This document shows positions 21,277-32,609 of a stretch of 64,000 nt of DNA, piece after piece. This stretch comes from Coniochaeta sp. PMI_546 (taxonomy: Eukaryota > Ascomycota > Sordariomycetes > Coniochaetales > Coniochaetaceae). The notes beneath the pieces are model-generated. The model saw nothing but the letters and a program-made list of their open reading frames with translations, made no database searches and was not told where the DNA came from. The stretch spans positions 434,001-498,000 of the forward strand of contig MU271149.1 in the NCBI GenBank assembly GCA_021432605.1. The letters are read 5' to 3'. Position 1 is the first letter of the stretch; each line of letters begins with the position of its first letter. Position numbers and translations under genes: made by a program.

Positions 21277-23116
21277 TCAACGCAAGTACGTGCCATTGTC
21301 CCAGTGCGATGCGCCCTGACCGCCATTGCCATAACGACCTGGGCTCCAGCGACGACCACGAGAAGCGCATCTGAACTCACGGTCAGGCTGGCGCGGCTCC
21401 GCGACACGGTTCATCGGCGGCTCGCGGGATATCTGCCGCTCGCGAGCCGTGGCAATTGGTGAGCGAGCACGGTAAGTCGAAGCATGCCAGTAGTCGGAGC
21501 CCCGCGGCTCACGTCCATTGGGCGATCGAGAGCGCCGACGCTCGGCATTCGCAGCATTTCCCGGAGCAGTTGCTGCGAGGCGCGCTCCCAGGGCGATACC
21601 CTCAAGGAAAGCCACCTTGACTCTGGGATCCTGGCTCTCGCTGCTGGCGGCTCCCGTTCCCATCACATCCTGGATGTTGCGAATCAGTTCGGCTTGCTTG
21701 TCGACGTGGTTGTTGACATGCTTGACCGCAGCAGTGCTGTGGTTGCGAGGACCAGTGTCCTCCCTCGGCTCGGACTTGATCAGACGCTGGGGGAAGCTGT
21801 TTCTGTTGCCTCCATAAGCAGGCTCGATCTGACGATTGTTGACAGGATTTGGAGGGGACACACGCCACAGCGGGCAGTGGATTCGGGCATGAGGTATCAA
21901 AGCCGTATTGGCGCATAGATTGCAATGGTCGCTCTTCTTGATATTCATAAAGGTCACCGACTCCAGACCGGCAGTAAGCTCGCGGTCCAGTCTAATGATG
22001 CTGGTAGGGAATCCTTGGTCGGGTATCTGCAAGAGCAGATACCCTCCAGACATCCCGGGGTATCGCTGAGTCGACAGGGCATATTTGCGGCCGTTCAGAA
22101 CCTGACGCAGCTTTTGGTGGACAGCATCATCAGAGATCTGGCCGCTGAACTGGGCGACGAAGTAGAGCGGGTTCGCCGGGGGCAGAGGCCACGCACTGAC
22201 AACCCGCAGGGCTCTGAAGGCCGCGTCTTGCTTCGCTGCCACTCCGTTGTGGAAGACGCCAGAAGTGAAAGTCATGTCCCGGACAACGACGGTGCACCGG
22301 AACTTCTGCGCATTCGTCTCCTCAACCTCAAAGGCTGGGTTGAACTTGCGTTTCTGGCACTCCAGCGACAACAGCTGTGTTGGAGGGTACTGGAGTTGGT
22401 GCTTAGCGAGGTAGAACCGCCCTGCCTCGGAGCTGATCCAATCCGCGGTACCGCTCTCGGCTCTGTTGCCTCCCTGGTTCTTTGGGTAGCGGGAGGGGTA
22501 GAGAGTCTTGGCTGGAGCGGGACGCATTGGAAGAGTGGAAGACTCGCTCTTCTCCTTGGTCTTGACGCCCATAAGATCTGTTTCGGGCAGTGCTGGGCCA
22601 CTGCCGCGAACTGGGCCACTGCCGCTAACGGTGCCAGTGGCCACCTCGCTGTAGGCCGTGTAGCGCGGGAACGGAGGCGAGGATGACAAAATCTGGCCGG
22701 GTTCTGGAATAGCTTGGGTTAGTAGTGGGAGGGCTTGGTGCTCGGGACGGAGGCTTATACCCTGGTCGAGGAGGCGAGTCTGGCGGTCCGCCATGTCTGG
22801 AAGGAAGATTAGGAAAGATCGAACGATTGGCAAGGTAAGCATCGGAAGCACAAATACCAATATCCTTCGAATCTCCGTCTGTCTCGAGATTCATGGCCAC
22901 AAGGGCATCCGAGACTCCGTTCTCGGGCTTGGGTCCCGGCAGGCCTTCAGAGACTCCATTCTCCGGCTTGGGTCCCGGCAGGCCCTCAGATTCATTGGGA
23001 GGCCCGTGATTGCGACTGCCTCCCATGATGTTGTCGGAGCTCATGGCGGAAGTCTGGCGGAAGATACTGTCAGACTTTCTGCCACGCTTGCGGATGAAGG
23101 TAGGAATGGAGTCCAT
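21277..23116 (-). CDS. dsRNA-binding-domain-like protein with RS/RG-rich tail
   Basis: Exons 23116-22858 and 22796-21277 (61-nt intron, GTATTT donor, TTCCAG acceptor, phase 1) encode 592 residues. I chose the first in-frame ATG (MDSIPTF). The frame is open upstream to a TGA near 23210, and an upstream exon spliced at the CACAG near 23204 is possible. Residues ~225-285 fit a double-stranded RNA-binding domain: LLSLECQKRKFNPAFEVEE, then KFRCTVVVRDMTF, then the helix HNGVAAKQDAAFRAL. The C-terminal third is rich in Arg, Ser and Gly (ERRRSRSPNGREPRG), as in RNA-processing proteins. A tandem 13-residue repeat lies near the N-terminus. A role in RNA metabolism is inferred; I know no characterised orthologue. 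Confidence 0.68.
22911..22988 (-). repeat. Tandem duplication of 39 bp within a coding exon
   Basis: Units 22911-22949 and 22950-22988 are nearly identical and in frame. Each encodes the 13-residue unit EGLPGPKPENGVS in the N-terminal region of the dsRBD-like protein. Confidence 0.9.
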
Positions 23117-24022
23117 GAACTCTTTGCTGCCGAGTTCAGAACTCGATGGGATTAAAGGATGCAAAGGTGGTGGCACCAAGAGGGAGCCCGACACAAAGCT
23201 GTGAACGCGTCAGGGACGCGTCAGGGTATATTGACGCGTGAAAGTCCAGCGGTGCAGCTGAAAGAGAGGGCGAGGTGTGAGAGAGAGCAGAGTGGTGAAA
23301 GACGTGGTGGTGGTGGAGGAGAAACAGGATGGAAGGCTGGAGAGATGGTTCACTTCCAGTAGGAGGATATCGGTGACTCGAAGCCGAAACAACAGATGGA
23401 GAGATGGGACGCGAAAGGCAGAACGGTGCATGTGAGAGGAAGGCGCGAGACGAGGAAGATTCCCGTCAAGCAATAAAAGGCAAGGACTCAACGAGAAAGA
23501 AGCGATCGCAAGCTCCACTTCACTTACCTGAACGCGTTGACGAAGGGAAGAACGATGGCGATGAAAGGTCGATAGAGGTATGCTATCTCCCTGGATTTCT
23601 TTTCCTGGTGGCCTTGGTACAGGGTCCAAGGCAATGGAAGTCTCAAGCGGGAGAGGTAAAATGGCAACAGGACGTGGAAAAGGTCAACAGAACGCGTTGA
23701 CTCAGTATGTGGGTGGGAGGTTCGCCAATCGTTCTGAAATGGCGGCGGGCAGACCGCGAAGCGGAACATGGAGCTGTACAAAGTACGTACCTATGTTCAC
23801 TCCTGGAGTCACCGACCACATTGGGCTGCACATTTGGCTGCACTGCAAACGCCAGGTAACTTTGAAATCCAGATACAAACACGTGGTGACGCCCAAAGTG
23901 TCAATGACAACATGGCCTTTGACATGCAACATGCCGAAACACATCTAGATCATCATCAATACCTTTGACCACCATCTATCACTTTCAAGCCGCCAGACAC
24001 GGCATAGCACCGCAACTGAGGA
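23117..24022. other. Intergenic region / long 5' leader
   Basis: Upstream region of the dsRBD-like gene and 3' flank of the dehydrogenase gene. It is purine-rich on the plus strand around 23260-23470 and contains ACGCGT-type (MluI-box-like) hexamers near 23205-23240. No gene that I can support. Confidence 0.5.
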
Positions 24023-25153
24023 TCAAAAGAAGGCCGATGTCATTGCCTCACCCTTCTCCCAGCGCTTGATGTTCTCGACCTGCTGTTGATACCAGACATC
24101 CAGAGTCCCCTTCTCGACATACCCCATGTGCGGTGTTAACAGCACCTGGCTCCTACCATCCTGGCCCCATTTGATGGTCCTCCATTTGCTGTCAAGCGGC
24201 AGCGGCTCAATGTTGAACACGTCCAACGCGGCCCTTCTGATCTGCCCCTTTTCCAGCGCACCGATCAGGTCCTCCTCCACCACCAGCGGTCCCCTGGACG
24301 TGTTGACAAAGATGGCTGTCGGCTTCATCAGAGCCAGATCGCCAGCTGCAATGACACCTCTTGAGCGATCCGATAGCACAAGGTGGATGCTGACCACATC
24401 TGCCGACTTGAACAGTTCCTCTTTGCTGACCACCTTGAACGTCTTCTCGCCGTTAGTCTCGACAGGTAGGCCAGCCGCCTTGGCCTTCTCGTCAGCCGCC
24501 TCCTGGGTCAGATTACTGCTCCATGCAACGATGCGCATGCCGAAGGCGAAGCTCATGATTCTCGCCACCGCGACACCTAGCCTTCCGAGACCGACCGTCC
24601 CGAATACCTTCCCCGACAACCCTGCGGCGTAGCTCGTCTGCCAGCCCCCGGACTTGACCGAAGCATCGTCCGGGGCAATGTTGCGGGCCGCAGCAAGGAT
24701 CAGAGCTACGCAGTGCTGCGTAGTGCTATCTGTGCCGACGGACTTGGCAGGACCGGCATCGGCAGCGCCGGCCACAGGGATGTTGCGCTCCTTCAAAGCT
24801 GCGAGATCCAGTGACGCGTTACGCAACCCGGTTGTGAGGAGCAGCTTCAGATTTGGGAGACGGGCAATGAGCTCCCTTGGGAAAGGCGTGCGCTCCCTCA
24901 TAGTGCCTGACTCTATTAGTTCACACTATACTTGCAGATATGGGCTTGGCCAGATGGACGTACAGATAACCGCAAACGGCTCGAGTCTCTTGGCAAGCTC
25001 ATCCTTGACGCTCTGCGGGGTGTCCGGGTGATTGTAGGGGAGAAGCGTGTCCCGGAAGATAGTCACATCATACCCGGCCGGGTCAAGCTGCTTGAAGTGC
25101 GGCTCCGAGAGTCCCTGGTAGTCGTCTAGGACGGCAATCTTCAAAGGCGCCAT
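24023..25153 (-). CDS. D-isomer-specific 2-hydroxyacid dehydrogenase
   Basis: Exons 25153-24964 and 24906-24023 (57-nt intron, GTACGT donor) encode 357 residues. The catalytic/substrate domain starts MAPLKIAVLDDYQGLS. The NAD-binding domain has VGLGRLG at residues ~168-174. The family's catalytic triad is visible: Arg268 in NTSRGPLVVEEDL, Glu297 in FNIEPLP and His323 in LLTPHMGY. The family includes D-3-phosphoglycerate, formate, glyoxylate and D-lactate dehydrogenases. The sequence does not decide the substrate, but the short length and lack of an ACT domain argue against a canonical serine-pathway PGDH. The ATG chosen (MAPLK) starts at the expected family position; an upstream open frame is probably leader. 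Confidence 0.9.
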
Positions 25154-27408
25154 GTTAGTGGTTATGTATTCTGCAATACCGATCTTGTTCGTTTCAGAGA
25201 CACCAAGTCCAACAGTCAAAAGATCGTCAAATGAGGGCTTTAGAGACACACTGTGATGCTCCAAAGCTTATAAAGCGACCAATGCCCGGAATATCGTTAT
25301 AAAGTGACCGAAAGCCGGAGCATCGCCCGGGTTATGTGGATGCCGTCATTTGCCGGTCCCCGCTCGTCTTCGGTTCCCCGCATTCTCGACCCCTTTCATG
25401 GCGGAAAAGGGGTTAGCCGCTCAACTAAGTGAAAACATCATGATATGTAATACTAAGTGTGGTTCTCCTCTATTACTTATTCTTTACTAAGTCTATTCTA
25501 GTACTTTTTCCATTCCCTTCAGTATCATACCACTTTTCTTCGCTTGTACTACATAGTAGAGCTTAAGAACTTGATTATGTAACGGCAATCGGAACTCGAT
25601 ACTATGGAATTCATAGCTACAACCTTGTATGGCCATGACCATGCGCTCTATTATCATCTCACATAGTATCGTACCAGGTCATATTGTCCAGGGGCTATCC
25701 TTTGATCACTACCCATTCTTTACGTGTAGCTTTTTTGGACCCGATATCACCGTCACTCTGGTGACCAGTAGTTGACGAGTCATCAAATCTAGTATCTGCC
25801 ATTGACATAGAAGGGAAGTCGAGATAAGTAGTTAACATAAGTAATCGTTGATAGTAGCTGTTGCTACCATGTCTCGAGCCCCAACTCAAATGGCAGAGGA
25901 TCATCTATAGCTCGACGGAATCTCTGCCGAGTATCTAGGCTCCTTCGCGCCCCTTACTTTCCAGTCCTATGCATCGTTCTGCAGCAAACTGGTAATAGGT
26001 TGGGCAGCCAAAGTGGGTGAGGAAACAAAATCTTCGGCGTGCAATAATCGACCAGTGACCTCTTCAATCGCCTCGGAGGGCATCCGTACATGATTGCATT
26101 CATCAAGTGAATCGAGTGTCCGGGCGTCACGCAAAGGGAAATGTTACCAGGTGATGAGTTTCCTCTCCGGGTAGGTATAGGCCGATAGTCGTCACAAGCA
26201 CGCAGTTCACTTTCATCACTCTCATCATGTCCCTGACAAAAACTAGAGTGTGTTTGAGAGTGCTCGTCATCTCACAACAATGTCAGTGAGCTCATCAAGG
26301 GCGCAAGAAATGAAGAAATGGGCGAGCAAAGACGGGGTATCACAGGGCATGCAGCAATTGAAGAGCTCTGCAAGCAAAAAATGTCGTCGTGGTCAAAGTC
26401 CAGCATTGGTATTACATACAGGTTCTCATCCTGGCTGAAGCGTTTCAATGCCTCTACTTCCACTTCATAAGCCTGCTCGTTGACATGGTCCTTGAACACT
26501 TCTACACCTGCGAGGCAGACGCCATCTTCCCTTCGAGGTCTCTGTCAACGATCTGTCGAACACAGCAACATGATCTTCTACTTGATAACCACAGGTTGTC
26601 TGACCCTAGCAGTCCCGAGCTTATGATGGCATGGGTAGAAATTGACAGGATCAGTCGAGACATTCTCAAGGCGTCGAAAAACCTCCCAACGGAGATAGGA
26701 ATAGTCAGAGCTTTGCAAATTATACATCCTTAGCATCAATGCACTCTCGCTCCTGAATATGACGGCCTCAAGGATGAGATGGCAAGTCCTTGTGACTCGG
26801 GTGTCCTCGTCCTGATGCACTCAGCTCTTGTATCGACCAGGGGCCAGATCCTCCACTACGTCTAACATTCCTTCAATTGTCGTGGCACTCCTGACTCTTT
26901 GATCGGCCTCTCTTTTTACACCCATCTTACCCTCAAATACTCCCACAGAGCTTGATTTGGCGCCCGGCTGGGCCTTTGTTTGCATGTATTTACCCCGACT
27001 TCCGTGCATTTCTCCACATCTCCCCAGGTTGAGAGGTTGTGGAGCCCCGCATTCTCACTTCCCCCAATGGTCGCCTGTAAGCCACTTTCTCTCTTCTCCC
27101 CGGCCCCGGCACCGAGCCTCCGGCACTAACGTACCAGTCCCGACATTTTGGGACCAATGTAAGCACAAACAGCTTACTGGTCTGTATATCGTCGGCTGCC
27201 ATGCTCGGCGTAGCAGGGCACAGAGGGCTGGGGACAGAATGACTTCTTAAACTCGGGCCAGGACACCTTCTCTCACATCGTGTGTCAATTCTCGCATCTT
27301 CCAGAGGAAAGGACCCTTTTCCTCATCTCACGAACCGCCTACCCTCTCCAGTGTTGGATTGTCATTGCTTCTTGATTTGGACAGTTGCTCGACTTGGCCA
27401 GTGTTGCG
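25154..27408. other. 2.2-kb region with AT-rich DNA and a degraded coding fragment
   Basis: 25,420-25,900 is AT- and TpA-rich with no ORF of note, compatible with mutated repeat DNA. A kinase-like relic lies at 26272-26530 on the minus strand. 27,000-27,400 is the C/T-rich promoter of the MFS gene. Confidence 0.45.
26272..26530 (-). pseudogene. Possible fragment of a protein-kinase-like N-lobe
   Basis: The frame reads through VEVFKDHVNEQAYEVEVEAL and KRFSQDENLYVIPMLDF. That resembles a beta3-alphaC-beta4 stretch of a kinase fold, with a Lys near the start and a Glu in the helix. The open frame ends in unrelated sequence at both ends, and no HRD or DFG follows. It may be a relic, or chance similarity. 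Confidence 0.3.
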
Positions 27409-29217
27409 ATGGAATCACCAACTCCCGACAAGACCATGAGGAAGGGGACAGTGCATGTGGAGGATGGCCACGAATCCGAGAGCAAGGACGCCGTCCCTTC
27501 GCTCAAGCTCGACCACAACGGATTGCCTTTGGAGCCACAGCCTAGTGACCACAAGGACGACCCTCTGGTACGCAATGTGACCTGGCATCTGGACATGAAT
27601 ATATCGACATGTCATGTTCTTATGATTGTCCGCTGACACTATCTATCGCCGGGACTATAGAACTGGCCCATCTGGTATAAGTACTATGTGCTGGCATTAC
27701 TCTGTCTGCTGGCCTTTGTGGTACAATGTAAATATTGAGCCTGTCATTTCCTCTGCACAGCTCCTCGCTAACAAGGGGATACTGATAGTCGGTGCCGGCA
27801 TGGTTCCTGCCGCTTTTGCCCCTATCGCGCAGTCTTATCAAGTGACAACACAGCAGGCTAGCTACTTGACCACCTCTTACACCCTGCTGGGTGGCCTCAC
27901 GCCACTGCTCATGACCCCGTTTGTGAACTTGTACGGTCGACGTCCTGCCTACCTGGTAAGCGAGCTAGCACCTTCCGGAAGCAAGTGATGGACTCTTCGC
28001 TGACCAGAGGATGCGTCCTGTTAGATCTTCACTCTCATAGCCATCGGCGCCAATGTTGGTTCGGGATTTGCGCCAACATATGCCACCCAGATTGTGTCCC
28101 GCTGCTTTGTCGGTGTGGGTGCCAGCGTGGCCCTGGCCATTGGCGGTGCGACGGTAAGACCAAACCCATCTTGCCATTACGGTCCACAAGGCATATGAGA
28201 CAATTGAACATCCCATGGCTGATAGCCCTCTTCTCACAGATTTGCGACCTGTTCTTCCAGGGCGAGCGTGGTAAGTTCATCGGCTTCTACGCCTTAGCCT
28301 TGACCAACGGACCGCACTTCGGCCCCATTGCAGGGGGCTTCATCGCCAAGAACTTGGGCTGGCGTTGGATCTTCTTCATAAACGCCATCATGATGGGCTC
28401 CATCCTGGCCATCTATTTGGTATCCTTCCCTGAGACCCTCTTCTCGCGGACTGAGTTCAGCAACCTCGAAAACCGCAGCTATTGGCGAAGGCTGGCGTTC
28501 CGCGGCAAGGTGTTAGATCGCAAGCTGAAGGCATCTGACTTCTTGAACAACTTCCGTATGCTCAAGTACGTGGCTGTGGTTGTGCCGTGCGTCTATTACA
28601 TGACGACCAACACGTACGGATCCATCATCTTCGTGCTCACGGCCTCGAGTATCTCGGAGAAGCTGTACCACTTCGACACCGCGCAGAACGGCGTCCTCCT
28701 CGGCGTGCCCCTGACGCTGGGCTGCCTCATCGGTGAGGCCTGCACGGGCTGGATCTCTGACTGGCTCATCAACCGCTACGCCCGCCGCCACGACGGCCAC
28801 CGCAAGCCCGAGGCACGCCTGCACCTGGCCTTTCTGGGATTGTTCCTCCCGGCTGGCCTGATCATCCATGGCGTCTCGGTAGCTCACCGCGCCCCTTGGA
28901 TCGCCCTCGCCATCGGCATGGTAGTTGCTTCTATCGGCGTCCAGGCCGGCACCACCCTGGTGTACTCGTACTGCTCCGACTGCTACAAGCCCCAGGCGGC
29001 CGAGATCTCGACCATCATCAACCTGTTCCGTCAGATCTTTGCCTTCACCATCGGCTTCTACGCGATCCCGTATGGCACCGGCCACGGCTACGATGTTGCC
29101 TGGGGCACCTTTGCGGCCATCAACTTCGTCACATGGCTGCCGGTAGTGTTCCTTATCTTCCGCGGAGAGGCCATCCGCGCCAAGCAGGGCGTGCCCAAGA
29201 TGCACGAGGATCTGTAA
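27409..29217 (+). CDS. Major facilitator superfamily transporter (DHA1-like)
   Basis: Five exons (27409-27567, 27661-27727, 27789-27955, 28025-28153, 28240-29217) give 499 residues. After a hydrophilic N-terminus, DPLNWPIWYKYYVLALLC opens TM1. The loop 2-3 signature is NLYGRRPAYL, and GERGKFIGFYALALTNGP with GPIAGGFIAKNLGWRWIFF marks TM4-TM6. A central loop follows (KLKASDFLNNFRML), then six more helices, with a short tail ending KMHEDL. The intron at 27728-27788 was placed from GTAAAT, GCTAAC and GATAG because it restores FVVQFGAGMVPAAFAP. Substrate unknown. Its position about 1 kb upstream of, and on the same strand as, a salicylate hydroxylase-like gene suggests an aromatic acid or toxic organic compound. 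Confidence 0.88.
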
Positions 29218-30249
29218 ATCATTATTGGTGCTTCAAGGTCGGATGTTATGGTATCTTGGTGTGCGAGCGGGAGAGGCAGGTAGCGGAGAACCGAGCGGTG
29301 GATTTTTGGAAAAGAGCAGGAGAGCTGAATATAGTCCTTCATAATATAATAGAGCGCTCGACAACACGGGACACGCGAACGTAGTTGATCTTCGTAAGAC
29401 ATAGTGCTTTGCATTAAGGCGACCCTGTTGAAGAATAAATCTTTGGTTCTTTTCACTTTCAAACCTCGTGTCGTAGGAGGGAGTCCTTAATACATCTGCA
29501 AAGAGAATACAGTCCGTAGTCAGGACAAAGTGATACCATTCTCCACGCGGCCATCATACGAGTCGAACAACTGAATAAACCACAAGTGGCCAGTTCGTCG
29601 TACCACAGAACCCCTGCCAGCCTTGTTACTGATCGGTTTTCGGCGTCGTATACAGCTAACTACCGAGAACAGATATGCCGGCTTTCCATTCTTGCTTGAC
29701 TGGCACCAGCTCAGCTGACGGAAAAGAGGCTCAAGAGCGGGCGTGCAAAAAAGAGGGGCGGGGACATCCATCCCGGAGTCCCGGATATGCCCGGACGTTG
29801 TTTCCGGCGGATCGGAATAGCTATCCGGGATGCCAAGCCCGGAGCCCGGGGAGCATCATTACGCTGTGCCATGCCAACACTTCCCTTGAGCAGGAAGCTA
29901 GACCGGTTCGATAAACTTCTGCCAAGGGAATTCTGATGACAGAAAGTCTGCCCGGTCGATTGTGATCTTACTTTCACGTTCCTCTGTTTCTTTCACTCTT
30001 TACAGCGTTCCAACCATCTTCTTAGCATCCGGCTATAATACCCGTGCCCTCGGGACCTGTTCGCTAGACATCCAATGTCGTTGTCCTCTACTGAGAGCCC
30101 TACCCTCATCATTACCGGCTCTTCCCAAGCAGTTTTTTCTTCTCTGATTTGAAACAGTGTCTCACGAGTAACATAACCTCGCACTACCCAACACACACAT
30201 TTCGCACCCACAAGCACATCCCGCAACACACTAGGAGAGCAGCACAGCC
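29218..30249. other. Promoter region of the FAD monooxygenase gene
   Basis: No ORF of note. It contains a dense CCGG cluster at 29769-29850, described separately, and a C/T-rich leader just before the ATG at 30250. Confidence 0.6.
29769..29850. promoter_or_regulatory. Cluster of seven CCGG cores with a 9-bp inverted repeat
   Basis: Seven CCGG tetranucleotides fall within about 80 bp, mostly as CCCGGA or its complement. CATCCCGGA at 29769-29777 and TCCGGGATG at 29824-29832 form a perfect inverted repeat. CGG/CCG half-sites are what Zn2Cys6 proteins bind, and one is encoded nearby at 32610-35503. The cluster lies 400-480 bp upstream of the monooxygenase ATG. The binding role is inference. Confidence 0.4.
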
Positions 30250-31759
30250 ATGACGTCCCCGGCCTCCTTCTCAGTCATAGTCGTGGGAGGAGGCATTGGC
30301 GGCCTCACAATGGCGCTGTCTATAGCGCATCATGTGCCCGGGCTCAAGCAGATCACTGTCTATGAGCAGGCGCCTCAGTACGGCGAAATTGGCGCCGGCA
30401 TCGGTATTGGCGTCAACGCGGGCCGTATCCTCAAGCGGCTTGGCATATACGACGCCGCCAATGGCATATCCGGTAACCGCAACGGGATCCACCGACAGCT
30501 GCGCCGCTGGGATACCGGCGAGGAGATTGTGACTGTGCGAGCCATGGACGAGACGGAGGATGGCGTGCGTCAGCTCAGCGTCCACCGTGCCCAGCTGCTC
30601 GACGTGCTGTTGGCTAAGATAAAAACCACGGGCTGCGCGAAGCTCGTGACGAACAAGCGGGCCGTCGAGGTGGTCGACACCTCGGACAACGAGGCCACGG
30701 TGCGCTTCGCCGACGGTAGTAGCGCCTCAGCCAACCTGATCATAGCCGCCGACGGCATCCACTCGGCCCTGCGGCAGCAACTGGCCAAGGGCATCGACAC
30801 ACCAGTGCACTACTCTGGCCGCATCGCCTACCGCGGTCTGCTACCCCTGTCGGCCGTTGCCGACAAGTGGCCCTACGACTCGTACGCCGTATCGTGGCTG
30901 GGCCGCGACAAGCACTTCCTGGTCTTCCCCATCTCACAGAACAAGACGCTCAACGTGGTCGCCTTCGTCACCAAACCCGAGGCCGAGCTCGGCGACCTGC
31001 GCGAGAGCTGGTCCAGCACCGCCCCGCGCTCCGATCTCGAGGCTGCCTTTGCCGGCTGGGAGCCCACCGTCCAGCGCATCATCCGCGCCATGGGACCCAA
31101 TCCCAGCAAGTGGAAGCTCAACGACCGTGACTTGCTCAGCCAATGGGTGTATATGGGTGGCAAGGTCGTACTAGCAGGTGACGCTGCTCACGCTATGCTT
31201 CCTCATCAGGGTGCGTCCCATCTTCTTGTTACCCGTCCTTTTTCTATCCTTTCCGTCCCCCAAGGTGCCACCTTTCTTCACACCTTCTTCTCATCCTGTC
31301 ACATTTTGACTCGTACCCACTAACACCGTATCAGGCTCCGGCGCCGGCCATGCCATCGAAGACGCCTTCGTCCTAGGCCAGTCCCTGAAATCCTACTTCG
31401 AGAACCCCGCCCCGGGCCTGCAGACCTACATGTCGCTCTACCAGACCACGCGGCTGCCGCGCACGCACAAGGCCCAGACCACGTCCCGCCAGGCCGGCGA
31501 GGTGTACGAGATGCAGGGCCCCGATTTCGAGGGCCTGACCTTCGAGCAGGGCCTGCAGGTGATCCGCGAGAGGTTCACCGACCGCATGCGCTGGGTCTGG
31601 GGCCACGACCTCGAGGCCGACGTCAACGACGTCAAGCAGCGCCTGGGGCTCGCACCGCCACCTAACAAGGTGACCGCTGGTACTGGCACCGGACTCGCTG
31701 GCCTGCTGCAGCAAGCTAATGGCATGGTGAGTGCTCGGGCCGTTACCACGGGTCCGTGA
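30250..31759 (+). CDS. FAD-dependent monooxygenase, salicylate hydroxylase-like
   Basis: Exons 30250-31210 and 31335-31759 (124-nt intron, GTGCGT donor, ATCAG acceptor) encode 461 residues. The group A flavoprotein hydroxylase motifs are present: the dinucleotide motif VVGGGIGGLTMA at residues ~10-21, the DG motif in LIIAADGIHSALR, and the GD motif VVLAGDAAHAMLPHQGSGAG, which is split by the intron. Such enzymes use NAD(P)H and O2; salicylate hydroxylase converts salicylate to catechol with loss of CO2. Other 4- or 6-hydroxylating members look alike, so the substrate is a best guess. Neighbouring genes for an MFS transporter, Zn2Cys6 regulator, class II aldolase and tannase fit aromatic acid use. 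The C-terminus (NGMVSARAVTTGP) may hide a further splice at GTGAGT near 31725. Confidence 0.88.
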
Positions 31760-32609
31760 TAGAGATATTTTCTCGCTTTCCCGACCATTTTATATTCTGC
31801 ATCTGTCGTTCGTTCTATTGCACCGCTTGTGAAGAAACGCAATCGTGTCCTGTCTTTGAATCATGTATCATTGCCCAATCTGCCTGTAACAGGACATCAT
31901 GTGTATTTTAACCTTAAACTTTCCCGGCGTCGTCCGTGGTCTCTCGTCTCACATCATCTTTCATATATTTGCGTGTTGCTGATTCTGTCTCGTCCGTGCT
32001 TTAGTCCCTAGCGATCGTTTCGTCTGTCGCGGTGCTATGTGGCATGATCTCGTGGAGATACTGGCGAGTCACGGCTGGCGTGCGGTAGAATCTGAGTCGG
32101 TGGTGAAGGAACGACGGAGAGTACACAAGAACAAAGTAGAATCGAGGACCAAGAGTCCCACGGGGAAGAAACCGATGTAACATAGAGTTATACTATCGTA
32201 CGGTGCGAAATAAAGTTGACGCTGCCCAGTCAAGCGACGGCCGCCAAGGGTGGACCACAGCAGCCTGGAGTGTACCAGAGGGATAGGTCAATTGATAGGA
32301 ACGAGACATAGTGCAGGTCGATGATCACTCGTTTCGTGTCTTTTGGTCGTGCATATCCCACTTGTGATCCCATTTCGCTGACAAAAACAGGCCTTAGCGA
32401 GGATTTCATTCCGTTGTAAATCCCTTGATGATGTATATTGAGATGGTTCTCGGCTGTCCTATACCAACACCATGCATGCTTAGCCACTTTGGCAGATTTT
32501 ATGGAGATGGGTGATCCCGTGAGGTCATCTCCAAGCCAAGTAGCACCGCGTAACAGGGAGTTGAAGTCTACCATTGGTCTGGGTTGGGGTGGGCTCCGTG
32601 AACGTGTCC
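31760..32609. other. Convergent 3' intergenic region
   Basis: Separates the 3' ends of the monooxygenase gene and the Zn2Cys6 regulator gene. No gene seen. Confidence 0.6.

Noticed and set aside
21925-22686. 253-codon plus-strand ORF
   Set aside because: Antisense shadow of the dsRBD-like gene, which has splice signals and a recognisable domain.
28513-29205. 230-codon minus ORF
   Set aside because: Antisense to the MFS transporter's last exon, with no recognisable protein features.
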